26,273 bases of DNA from an uncultured Bacteroidales bacterium (GTDB lineage: Bacteria > Bacteroidota > Bacteroidia > Bacteroidales > Bacteroidaceae): contig CALCYA010000097.1 in NCBI GenBank assembly GCA_937906165.1, positions 1 to 26,273 on the forward strand. The letters are read 5' to 3'. Below the pieces are notes generated by a model, which was not told the DNA's origin, made no database searches, and worked only from the letters and a program-made list of their open reading frames with translations. This document shows, piece after piece, positions 1 to 6,711 of this stretch (position 1 is the stretch's first letter; every line of letters starts with the position of its first letter). The position numbers were made by a program, and so were the translations under genes.

Positions 1-83
1 TTTAATGTTTTGTCTGTGTTAAAAAGATATTCCCCCTATGGTTTGCAGGTGAACCCATCTTGGCCTTTTATAGAAAAGCATAA

Positions 84-116
84 AAATAAAAAAAGAGCAG
101 CAAATTTTGCTGCTCT
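84..116 (-). terminator. Rho-independent terminator of tRNA-His
   Basis: An inverted repeat at 94-116 (8-bp GC-containing stem AGAGCAGC/GCTGCTCT that extends through A:T pairs) is followed, reading the minus strand, by a T-rich run at 84-93. It lies 11 bases past the 3' end of tRNA-His, where a terminator is expected. Positions 1-83 hold nothing else I can identify. Confidence 0.85.
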
Positions 117-127
117 AACTTTTTGAG

Positions 128-202
128 GGTGGTTGATGGGATTCGAACCCACGACATTCAGAACCACAATCTGACGCTCTAACCAGCTGAACTACAACCA
201 CC
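128..202 (-). tRNA. tRNA-His (anticodon GTG)
   Basis: On the minus strand this folds into a full cloverleaf. The acceptor stem is GTGGTTG/CAACCAC, with the extra 5' G(-1) opposite C73 that identifies histidine tRNA. The anticodon stem TCAGA/TCTGA encloses the loop TTGTGGT (anticodon GTG), and the T arm is GTGGG-TTCGAAT-CCCAT. CCA is not encoded: CTC follows C73. The gene has its own promoter upstream and a terminator downstream, so it is a single-gene unit. Confidence 0.97.
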
Positions 203-230
203 ATACTGGCTTTATTTCTCAAAAGCGATG

Positions 231-262
231 CAAAGGTATGGAGAAATTTTCAATTTTCCAAG
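231..262 (-). promoter_or_regulatory. Promoter of tRNA-His, Bacteroides type
   Basis: The minus strand carries TACCTTTG at 238-231, an exact match to the Bacteroides -7 consensus TAnnTTTG. CTTG lies 20 bases upstream at 262-259 (3 of 4 to the -33 TTTG). The -7 box is 28 bases before the tRNA 5' end. The remaining sequence up to 330 is AT-rich and shows no gene. Confidence 0.7.
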
Positions 263-330
263 AGTTGGACTCTCTTTTTTGTGTTCGGTAAAAGTTTTTT
301 TCAATAATTCGTGGTTTGCGGATATTTTAC

Positions 331-338
331 TACTTTTG
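331..338 (+). promoter_or_regulatory. -7 promoter element upstream of TonB-like gene
   Basis: TACTTTTG matches the Bacteroides -7 consensus exactly. I see no good -33 TTTG at the usual 19-21 base spacing. A transcript starting just after it (about 345) would exclude upstream in-frame starts such as ATG 311 and supports the start at 401. Confidence 0.5.
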
Positions 339-400
339 TAGAAATGTATATAACGATGCCTTGGTGCATGCTGGTTGATGAATTTTCAAGAAAAGACTAT

Positions 401-850
401 ATGAGAACATTTATTTCATTCTGTTTGCTGCTACTTTTGGCGGGTGCCCCTGTAAGTGAGGTTTCTGCGCAGAGCAAGAAAAAGGATAAGATTGTTATGC
501 CGGAGTATCCCGGTGGTCAGGCTGCATTGCGAAAGTTTCTTCTGAAAGAACTGAAGTATCCCACAGAGGCTCGTAACGCCAACGAGGTGGGTGAGGTTAT
601 TGTCGGTTTCACCGTGGGAATGGACGGTATTATATCGGGTGTAAGGGTGTTGAAGCCTGTCTCTCCGGCACTCAATGCAGAGGCTATGCGAGTTGTGAAG
701 ATGATGAAATATTGGAGGCCCGGTACGCGTAACGGCAAGCCTGTCAGGGCAGAAATGTCTATACCGATTAATTTCAAGACGGTTGTTGACAATAATAAAT
801 ATGTCAACGAGGAGGACAGTGAGTCCAAGAAAGGGCGTGATATCTATTAA
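401..850 (+). CDS. Short secreted TonB C-terminal-domain protein (energy transducer TonB family)
   Basis: 149 residues from ATG 401. This start gives a classic signal peptide (MRTF, then a leucine-rich core to about residue 22, ending VSAQ); earlier in-frame ATGs would bury it and precede the likely transcript start. Residues about 34-128 form a TonB C-terminal domain with the Bacteroidota hallmarks PEYPGG near the start, the YP-EA segment, a VGFTV strand and the W-PG turn (YWRPGTRNG). Known family members contact TonB-dependent outer-membrane receptors. This copy lacks the long proline-rich linker of a full TonB, and its only hydrophobic segment is the signal sequence. The C-terminus is charged. 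No ExbB or ExbD is next to it. The next gene starts 24 bases downstream, so co-transcription is likely. Domain call is firm; a role in energy transduction is inference. Confidence 0.85.
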   Translation: MRTFISFCLLLLLAGAPVSEVSAQSKKKDKIVMPEYPGGQAALRKFLLKELKYPTEARNANEVGEVIVGFTVGMDGIISGVRVLKPVSPALNAEAMRVVKMMKYWRPGTRNGKPVRAEMSIPINFKTVVDNNKYVNEEDSESKKGRDIY

Positions 851-874
851 GAAGCAAAAAACAGTATTTGAGAG

Positions 875-2032
875 TTGATACTGCATCTTTTCAATCCCGA
901 GAATGACCTTGCTCTTGCCGACGGTGGCGCGAATTATTGTCCGCCTCCTGCTGCGGCACAGATAGCCTATGACCTGGCCTCGTTGCCGTTGTGGTTTGCA
1001 GGAACGGAAAATGTTGTTGCGTTGCCCGACGGTAATCACTTGCGGTTCTGCGAAGATATATCAAACTCTTTTAATATTGCATTGCCTTACGAGGCTTCCA
1101 TGGCGTCCAAAGTGGAGCGTTGCCGTCCGTGGGGCTGGAGTGCGCAGATGAAACGCCGGTTCAAGGCTATGGGTATCCCTGCAGATATTCTGCCTGCTGA
1201 TGAGGTCGTAAATGCAGTGCGCTCCCTTTCCAACCGCCGTTCTGCAATAAAAATACTCTCTGAACTCAAGGTACGCGGTGTTGAAGTGCTCCCCATGCCA
1301 CTATATTTGCAGGATGCCGATGCTGTGGCTGCTTTTGTGAACAGCATGCCACGGTGTGTTGTCAAGGCTCCGTGGTCGGGTAGCGGAAAGGGCATTGCCT
1401 GGGGTATAGGTCGTGTGGAGACTCCAATGGAACATTTCTATAAAGGTGTAATCAAGCGTCAGGGCGGAGTGGTGTGCGAGCATTTCCTTGAGTCGGTGCA
1501 GGAGTTTGCAATGGAGTTCTTTGCCGGTGAAGATGGTGTGTCTTTCGTCGGGTATTCGCTTTTTGATGCCAACAAAGGCTCTTACTCGGGCAATCTGCTT
1601 GCATCGGACAGCCGCATAGAGGGTATCCTGTCGCATCTTATTCCGCTTGAGACGCTCCACAATGTACGCGTTCATCTTTTGGAAATTCTCTCATCGATGC
1701 TCCGTGGTAGCGGTTACAGCGGATATCTTGGTGTGGATATGATGGTTTACCGCAGTGGTGAGCGCCTGTGCCTTAATCCTTGCATGGAGCTCAATCTGCG
1801 TATGAACATGGGGGTCGTGTCGCGTCTTTTCTATGACAATTATGTTGTACATGGTGCCGAGGGCCGTTTCTTTGTCGATTTCTACAAGAATCCGGGTGAG
1901 GCGTACAAGTGCCACATGAACAACAACAAGAACCATCCGCTTGAGGTACGCGACGGCAGGATTTACCGCGGTTATCTCAATCTCTCTCCAGTAACGCCCG
2001 AAAGCCGTTATGCTGCGTATGTGATATTGTAA
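875..2032 (+). CDS. ATP-grasp-like protein of unknown substrate, TTG start
   Basis: 385 residues. The start must be TTG 875, because an in-frame TGA lies at 869-871 and the conserved-looking N-terminus (LHLFNPENDLALA) begins right after it. ATP-grasp features are visible: the glycine-rich nucleotide loop VVKAPWSGSGKG at 162-173, an acidic segment GYLGVDMM at 283-290, and a metal-binding-like NPCMELNLRMNMG at 301-313 (E then N then R, as in the family). No carrier or ligase domain is attached, so the substrate is unknown; ATP-grasp enzymes usually join a carboxylate to an amine or thiol through an acyl phosphate. It has no signal peptide and is presumably cytoplasmic. It follows the TonB-like gene by 24 bases in the same direction. 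I recall similar proteins annotated as hypothetical in Bacteroides and Prevotella, without a function. Confidence 0.8.
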   Translation: MILHLFNPENDLALADGGANYCPPPAAAQIAYDLASLPLWFAGTENVVALPDGNHLRFCEDISNSFNIALPYEASMASKVERCRPWGWSAQMKRRFKAMGIPADILPADEVVNAVRSLSNRRSAIKILSELKVRGVEVLPMPLYLQDADAVAAFVNSMPRCVVKAPWSGSGKGIAWGIGRVETPMEHFYKGVIKRQGGVVCEHFLESVQEFAMEFFAGEDGVSFVGYSLFDANKGSYSGNLLASDSRIEGILSHLIPLETLHNVRVHLLEILSSMLRGSGYSGYLGVDMMVYRSGERLCLNPCMELNLRMNMGVVSRLFYDNYVVHGAEGRFFVDFYKNPGEAYKCHMNNNKNHPLEVRDGRIYRGYLNLSPVTPESRYAAYVIL

Positions 2033-2092
2033 ATAACTTCTTATAATCCATAAGAATTTCCAATATATATTTCCTTTATGCGTAAAAAACTG

Positions 2093-2100
2093 TATTTTTG
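2093..2100 (+). promoter_or_regulatory. -7 promoter element upstream of aminopeptidase P gene
   Basis: TATTTTTG is an exact TAnnTTTG match 24 bases before ATG 2125. The -33 region (around 2069-2077) is T-rich without a clean TTTG. It would place the transcript start downstream of the possible start at 2098 and supports ATG 2125. Confidence 0.5.
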
Positions 2101-2124
2101 CGTAAATACCTTCATTTGACAATT

Positions 2125-3903
2125 ATGGACAAGAATATCCCCGAAAGAGTAGAGAGTCTGCGTGGCTATATGCGCGCGCATGGTTATAGTGCATTTGTTG
2201 TGGTGAGCAGCGACCCCCACAGCAGTGAGTATGTTGCCGATTGCTGGAAATCGCGCGAATGGGTGTCGGGCTTTGACGGCTCGGCAGGAACGGTTGTCGT
2301 CACCCTTGACAAGGCATTGCTGTGGACCGACTCACGTTACTGGCTTGCTGCGGACAAGGCTCTTGAGGGTACCGGATACGCACTCATGAAGGATGGTGAC
2401 CGAGAGACTCCATCTATTGTGGAGTGGCTGTGCGCGAATCTGAATGCAGGTGATGTGGTGGCTGTTGACGGGACGGTATGCTCCGTTGTAGAGGCTGATG
2501 CCTGGAGTACCTCTCTTGCCGCAAGGGGTATAAAGTTTGATTTTGCAAAAGACCCGTTCGAGGAGTTGTGGGAGGGGCGTCCGTCGCTTCCTCTCGGCAA
2601 GGCAGAGATTATGCCCGAGGATGTTGCCGGTGAGTCGGCGCAGAGCAAGATTGCGCGTTTGCGTCAGGCACTCAAGGCCGAGGAGGTTGAGGGTATGCTG
2701 GTGACCATGCTCGATGAGGTTGCGTGGCTTGCCAACCTCCGTGGAAACGACGTTGAATATAACCCGGTTGTGGCTTCATATATGCTTGTGACTCTTGATG
2801 ATGCAGTGCTTTATGTAGACGAACGTAAGCTGACGGACGAGGTGCGTGGCTATCTGGATGCCCAGGGCATTACAGTTGCAGGCTATGGTGATGTCTGGCA
2901 GGCTCTCAAGGAGTATGGCAAAGCGACGATTCTTATGCAACCCTCACGATGCAATGCTGCTGCGGCAAAATCCGTCGCAAAGGAAAAGGTGGTGTTCCGT
3001 GACTCGCCTGTGGCTAAGATGAAGGCTGTCAAGAATGAGGTTGAGATTGAAGGATTCGAACGTGCCATGCTTGCCGAAGGTGTTGCCATGGTGAATCTTC
3101 TGCATTGGCTCAAGCCTGCCGTTGAGGCCGGTGGTGTGAGGGAACTCGATGTGGACAGCAAACTCACCGAGTTCCGCAGCGACGATCATCTGTTCCGAGG
3201 TCTGAGTTTTGCTACCATTGCTGCATACGGCGAGAATGCGGCTATTGTTCACTATGAGCCCAACGAAAAGGAGAATGCACTGCTCAAGCCCAAAGGTTTC
3301 CTGTTGCTCGACTGCGGTGGCCAGTACTCTTGCGGTACAACTGATATAACCCGTACAATACCTTTGGGCCCTCTCACACAGGAGCAGCGTGAGGATTATA
3401 CAAGAGTCCTGCGTGGCCATATCTCACTTGCCATGGCAAAGTTCCCCCACGGAACTTGCGGCACACAGCTCGATGTACTCGCACGCCAATGGCTGTGGCA
3501 GTCTGGAGACAACTATCTGCATGGTACAGGCCATGGAGTGGGACATTTCCTCAATGTCCATGAGGGACCTCACCAGATACGTATGAATAATATTCCGGCT
3601 CTGCTTGTGCCGGGAATGACTGTGACGAATGAGCCCGGCCTCTACAAGGCAGGCCGTCACGGTATACGCATCGAGAATACCATGATTGTCACTCCTTACC
3701 GTGAGGGTGAGTTCGGTACATTCTATGCTCTTGAGCCGCTGACACTGTGTCCGATAGATACTACACCTATCGTACCCGAGCTCTTCGGTGATGCCGAGCG
3801 TGCTTATCTCAATGATTATCACAGGGTGGTGTTCGAGAAGCTGTCACCGTTCTTCGAGGGCGAGATGCTTGAATTCCTTGAGAAAGCCTGTGCGCCTATA
3901 TGA
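2125..3903 (+). CDS. pepP: Xaa-Pro aminopeptidase (aminopeptidase P, M24B)
   Basis: 592 residues, the size of the long three-domain aminopeptidase P. It removes an N-terminal residue that precedes proline. Two creatinase-like N-terminal domains (about 1-300) precede a pita-bread catalytic domain. The five expected metal ligands are visible, numbered from MDKN: D396 (LLLDCGG), D407 (TTDITRT), H470 in GTGHGVGH, E503 in TNEPGLY and E517 in RIENTM. No signal peptide, so cytoplasmic. ATG 2125 is preferred over 2098 because the -7 box ends at 2100. Its TGA overlaps the ATG of the next gene (ATGA at 3900-3903), which suggests translational coupling. The family call is strong; the symbol is by analogy with E. 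coli pepP, although the long form is closer in architecture to eukaryotic APP1. Confidence 0.95.
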   Translation: MDKNIPERVESLRGYMRAHGYSAFVVVSSDPHSSEYVADCWKSREWVSGFDGSAGTVVVTLDKALLWTDSRYWLAADKALEGTGYALMKDGDRETPSIVEWLCANLNAGDVVAVDGTVCSVVEADAWSTSLAARGIKFDFAKDPFEELWEGRPSLPLGKAEIMPEDVAGESAQSKIARLRQALKAEEVEGMLVTMLDEVAWLANLRGNDVEYNPVVASYMLVTLDDAVLYVDERKLTDEVRGYLDAQGITVAGYGDVWQALKEYGKATILMQPSRCNAAAAKSVAKEKVVFRDSPVAKMKAVKNEVEIEGFERAMLAEGVAMVNLLHWLKPAVEAGGVRELDVDSKLTEFRSDDHLFRGLSFATIAAYGENAAIVHYEPNEKENALLKPKGFLLLDCGGQYSCGTTDITRTIPLGPLTQEQREDYTRVLRGHISLAMAKFPHGTCGTQLDVLARQWLWQSGDNYLHGTGHGVGHFLNVHEGPHQIRMNNIPALLVPGMTVTNEPGLYKAGRHGIRIENTMIVTPYREGEFGTFYALEPLTLCPIDTTPIVPELFGDAERAYLNDYHRVVFEKLSPFFEGEMLEFLEKACAPI

Positions 3904-4670
3904 TAAGGTCCTTGCAGTCTCTCTTGTTGCTGTTGCCTATGCTCCTGTCGTGTGTTACTCAGGAGCGTGTGCAGCGCGTTGAGCTCATAGCCCATGCCGG
4001 CGGTGAGATAGACGGCTATGTGTATACCAACTCTCTCGAGGCATTGCAGCAGGCTGTCTCCCGTGGATATAAATTCATAGAACTTGACCTTCTGCTCACA
4101 AGCGACAGCGTACTTGTTGCTGCGCACTCTTGGGAGGATTTCAACAGAATGACTGGTAACGTGCAGTGGGGTGACAGTGTGCTGTCGTCGGCTGATTTTG
4201 CACGGCAACGCATCCATGGGCGTTATACTCCTCTCACCGCTCCAATGATAGAGGAGTTTTTCATTGAAAATGAGGGACTCTACCTTGTTACCGACAAGAT
4301 CTCTTCGCCCGTTCTCCTTTCAAAGGCTTTTCCGCGACTCAAGGAGCGTATGGTTGTAGAGGCATTCTCCTATCCCCACTATGAACAGCTTTGTGACGAG
4401 GGGTATTATCGCGTGCTCTACTCATGTATGGCTCCGGACTTGTCTTCGGCACTTGTGAAGAATCTTCTTTTCGACAAGCTATTCCCCGGTAAGCGCATCG
4501 AGTGGCTTGCGCTGCATACCAGCGGACTCTATTACCCGTCATATAAGTTCATTAATAAGGTAAGACGCTTCAAGGTAGCTCTCTTTACGCTCGACAATTA
4601 TAACGACGTTACTCCCGAGCAGTTGCAAAGGGCTGGGATGATATATACGAATACTATTGTACCAGAATAA
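3900..4670 (+). CDS. GDPD-like phosphodiesterase lipoprotein
   Basis: 256 residues. The N-terminus is a lipoprotein signal with the lipobox LLSC (C18), so the protein is expected to be anchored to a membrane facing the periplasm or surface. A glycerophosphodiester phosphodiesterase-like TIM barrel follows. Catalytic positions match the family: H32 in HAGG (variant of HRG), N44-S45 of the NSLEA segment, E61 and D63 in IELDLLLTSD, and H76 in AAHSW. The sequence after residue 100 departs from canonical GDPDs and is shorter, so the substrate may be something other than glycerophosphodiesters. The start overlaps the pepP stop by four bases, and no Shine-Dalgarno is obvious, consistent with coupled translation. 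It is the last gene of the plus-strand run and is followed by a repeat element and a convergent hairpin. Confidence 0.82.
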   Translation: MIRSLQSLLLLLPMLLSCVTQERVQRVELIAHAGGEIDGYVYTNSLEALQQAVSRGYKFIELDLLLTSDSVLVAAHSWEDFNRMTGNVQWGDSVLSSADFARQRIHGRYTPLTAPMIEEFFIENEGLYLVTDKISSPVLLSKAFPRLKERMVVEAFSYPHYEQLCDEGYYRVLYSCMAPDLSSALVKNLLFDKLFPGKRIEWLALHTSGLYYPSYKFINKVRRFKVALFTLDNYNDVTPEQLQRAGMIYTNTIVPE

Positions 4671-4711
4671 TGGTTAAATAATAACGGAAAATTGCCTATG
4701 AGGTAAAGGCT

Positions 4712-4933
4712 AAGGCAATAACATAGGAGTTGCCCATTGATACAAATATCTACTGCGGTGGTGTCATCCTGAGCTATGCGAACCAACGGTCGACGTCCGC
4801 GGCGTCAGCCTTAGCATTAAGCAGGAGGGGCCAAAGTCAAGGATCTTTCAGTGGACTCTGCCAGCGACTTTGCGGGATGTTTCACATCGTTCAACATGAC
4901 ACGATAAGTTTTGGACAACATCTATATTATTAC
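4712..4933. repeat. MITE-like interspersed repeat, copy 1
   Basis: Positions 4712-4772 match 17116-17176 at 57 of 61 bases, and the right end (4898-4933) matches 17244-17279. The outer ends are inverted: AATAACATAGGAGTTGCCCA (4717-4736) pairs with 4912-4931 at 16 of 20 bases. A second inverted motif lies inside (GTCATCC at 4763 against the ATGACA end near 4896-4901). The centre, about 4773-4880, differs from copy 2 and includes a GC-rich stretch around GACGTCCGCGG. No coding potential is evident. It lies just past the GDPD-like gene. Confidence 0.8.
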
Positions 4934-4981
4934 CAAAAACTAATGTAAGTTTCGATAATATTTTGCATTGAGCTCATGTTA

Positions 4982-5028
4982 ATCAAACAATAGACCGCTT
5001 GTAATTTACAAGCGGTCTATTGTTTGAT
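4982..5028. terminator. Long perfect hairpin between convergent operons
   Basis: A 23-bp perfect inverted repeat (4982-5004 and 5006-5028) with one central base. The inner stem is GC-rich (GACCGCTTGT/ACAAGCGGTC) and the outer part is AT-rich. It sits between the stop of the plus-strand GDPD-like gene and the stop of the minus-strand FHA gene, so it most likely ends transcription from both sides. It lacks a strong separate U-run, so the outer A:T arms would have to serve that role. Confidence 0.75.
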
Positions 5029-5068
5029 AAGTAATTATCTGTCAATTATCTGCTGTCGGTGTTTGCTT

Positions 5069-5566
5069 TTAATCCTCGCCCTCGGGTGTGTGCAGGATGA
5101 GTGTCGTTGCCCCAAGTGTGATTATTGCGCCGTCTTCAATTCTCAAACGCTCACGGTTGCCGAGGATGCGGTTCATCACGAATGTTCCTGTCACGCTCTG
5201 GTTGTCGCGGATGGTGTAGGTGAGGCTGCCGCTGTAGTCTTTCTTTACATTGATTATGCAGTGACGGCGGTCCATGCTGGGGTCGCTTGTCTCAATGGGG
5301 TGTGAAATCACGGTACCTTTGTTGTAGCGGCCGAGCATGTTGTCACCTTCGCAAAGGGGGATGACCTGCTTGTAGCAGAAGGTGTTCTCGATAACAACAA
5401 CGTGCCCGAAGTCCTCGGTCTGGATGTCGTCCTCGTTCTCTCCAATGCGTATTGTGAAACTCTTGCGGCAGTGCTCGCACTCAAAGACAAGTGCCTGCCC
5501 CATCTTATAGCCTTTGGCATCAAAGTCTATGGCATGGTCGCACTTTGGACATATAACTTTACTCAT
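5069..5566 (-). CDS. Zinc-ribbon/FHA-domain protein
   Basis: 165 residues. The N-terminal zinc ribbon has the two knuckles CPKC (C6, C9) and CEHC (C30, C33), as in zinc-ribbon proteins of the MJ0042 type. A forkhead-associated domain follows from about residue 55, with the diagnostic residues LGR (78-80), the DPSMDRRH segment (S97, H102), N122, TGT (126-128) and N132. FHA domains bind phosphothreonine peptides. There is no signal peptide. The gene begins 10 bases after the HU/SPOR gene on the same strand, so the two form an operon. No Ser/Thr kinase or phosphatase is in the window, so the phosphorylated partner is unknown. Domain assignments are strong; cellular role is open. Confidence 0.9.
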   Translation of the reverse strand: MSKVICPKCDHAIDFDAKGYKMGQALVFECEHCRKSFTIRIGENEDDIQTEDFGHVVVIENTFCYKQVIPLCEGDNMLGRYNKGTVISHPIETSDPSMDRRHCIINVKKDYSGSLTYTIRDNQSVTGTFVMNRILGNRERLRIEDGAIITLGATTLILHTPEGED

Positions 5567-5576
5567 GATGTGCTTT

Positions 5577-6557
5577 TTAGTGTGTGAGAACCCATGCGTC
5601 GGGGAATGTACCCTTTACCTGGGCAAGGGCATCGTTGGCCTCGTTGTGGTTGCAGTAGCTGCTGTGTGCGATACGGTGTCTGCCGCCACCCTTTACAACG
5701 TGGTATTCTGCCTGCATCTTTGCCGACAACTCCTGAATGGCAAGATTTGCCTTTTCTTCGTTGGGGGTGCTTGCTACAATGATTGAATAAGTAGGGCCAT
5801 TCTCTATTGTTTCAGGCTCTTCTGTTGCGGGTGCTTCTACTGCCTCTGCCTGAATCTCAACAGCAGGTTCTGCTGCTTGTGGCTTTGTGATGATTGTCTC
5901 TGTTACGGTGTCTGCAACTGGCTCAATCTCGCAAAGTCCTGTTGTTGCAACCTCCTTTGCAGCCTCCTTTACAACAGGCATAGTCTCTCCTGCTGTAAAG
6001 CCGGCCTTCAATGATGGCTCATAAGCACTGTCTCCCACCGGTGAGAAGATGAAGAATGTAAGCATTGCCGCAACGGCGACTGATACATATTTCTTTATTG
6101 AGCGGCGCTTGATGACAATGTCGTTCTTGTCGCATTCGCTGAGCAGTGGAATTAGAATAGGCTCGAATCCGAAGTTGTATGGGTCGTCAATGCCGTTCGG
6201 GGCAGGGTCAAATGTGATGTTGCCTGTTACATTCATAGAGAATGTGCCAAGCTCTCCGAAACGTACAGTACCTTTTGATGAGAGCTCATGACGGAGATTG
6301 GCAACATCCTTATGCAATGCCTTGCCGGCCTCCTCGTAGGTAAGCTGCTGCTCGTCAATGTACTCCGACAATAACAATGCATCGTCAATAGTTATCTGGG
6401 AATTGAAACCCATTGTGCGGTGAGGTGGCATGAAAATACCGTCCTCTACATTGTACGATGCAGGGATGCTGTGTGCAAGGAATGCACCCAACTCAGGGAT
6501 AATCACGCAGTTGTGCTGCGCGATAAGCTTCGATGTATATTTAACCAAATTTTCCAC
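5577..6557 (-). CDS. HU-CCDC81 / SPOR-domain membrane protein, GTG start
   Basis: 326 residues. Residues about 1-55 and 57-135 match the two Bacteroidota HU-like domains of the CCDC81 type (GAF and GELGTF strands, basic-acidic pattern). One membrane segment follows at about 157-174 after a basic stretch (IKRRSIKK). A low-complexity region rich in A, E, P, V and T (about 195-252) leads to a C-terminal SPOR domain (about 253-326, starting YSIIVAS). SPOR domains bind denuded peptidoglycan at division sites, so the protein probably links a cytoplasmic HU-like part to the periplasmic wall. The start is GTG 6557; an in-frame stop lies at 6567-6569, so no upstream ATG is possible. The promoter sits immediately before the start, implying a nearly leaderless message. 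The FHA gene follows after 10 bases. Confidence 0.9.
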   Translation of the reverse strand: MENLVKYTSKLIAQHNCVIIPELGAFLAHSIPASYNVEDGIFMPPHRTMGFNSQITIDDALLLSEYIDEQQLTYEEAGKALHKDVANLRHELSSKGTVRFGELGTFSMNVTGNITFDPAPNGIDDPYNFGFEPILIPLLSECDKNDIVIKRRSIKKYVSVAVAAMLTFFIFSPVGDSAYEPSLKAGFTAGETMPVVKEAAKEVATTGLCEIEPVADTVTETIITKPQAAEPAVEIQAEAVEAPATEEPETIENGPTYSIIVASTPNEEKANLAIQELSAKMQAEYHVVKGGGRHRIAHSSYCNHNEANDALAQVKGTFPDAWVLTH

Positions 6558-6561
6558 GAAG

Positions 6562-6593
6562 CAAATTTAGTAAAAAATACTGCCTGTTGCAAA
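6562..6593 (-). promoter_or_regulatory. Consensus promoter of the HU-SPOR/FHA operon
   Basis: On the minus strand TTTG (6593-6590), exactly 20 bases, then TAAATTTG (6569-6562): a perfect Bacteroides -33/-7 promoter. The GTG start codon is at 6557-6555, only a few bases past the -7 box, so transcription should begin at or very near the start codon. Confidence 0.8.
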
Positions 6594-6657
6594 ACTTTAT
6601 GGAAAATATTCTTCCACAAGGTTCTATTTCTTCTGTTTCTTGATTATGACTATGATA

Positions 6658-6692
6658 AAGGCCCAAGAGTTGCGTTTGCGCTCTTGGACCTT
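6658..6692 (-). terminator. Terminator after clpC
   Basis: Stem CCAAGAG/CTCTTGG (6663-6669 and 6681-6687) extended by AAGG/CCTT around one mismatch, with a GC-bearing loop. On the minus strand it lies 20 bases past the clpC stop and is followed by CCTTTATC, a short U-run. It separates clpC from the HU-SPOR operon. Confidence 0.75.
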
Positions 6693-6711
6693 TTATATAT
6701 TAGGTCTTAGC

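Noticed and set aside
311..400. Upstream in-frame start for the TonB-like protein
   Set aside because: It would precede the -7 box at 331-338 and place 30 residues before an otherwise clean signal peptide.
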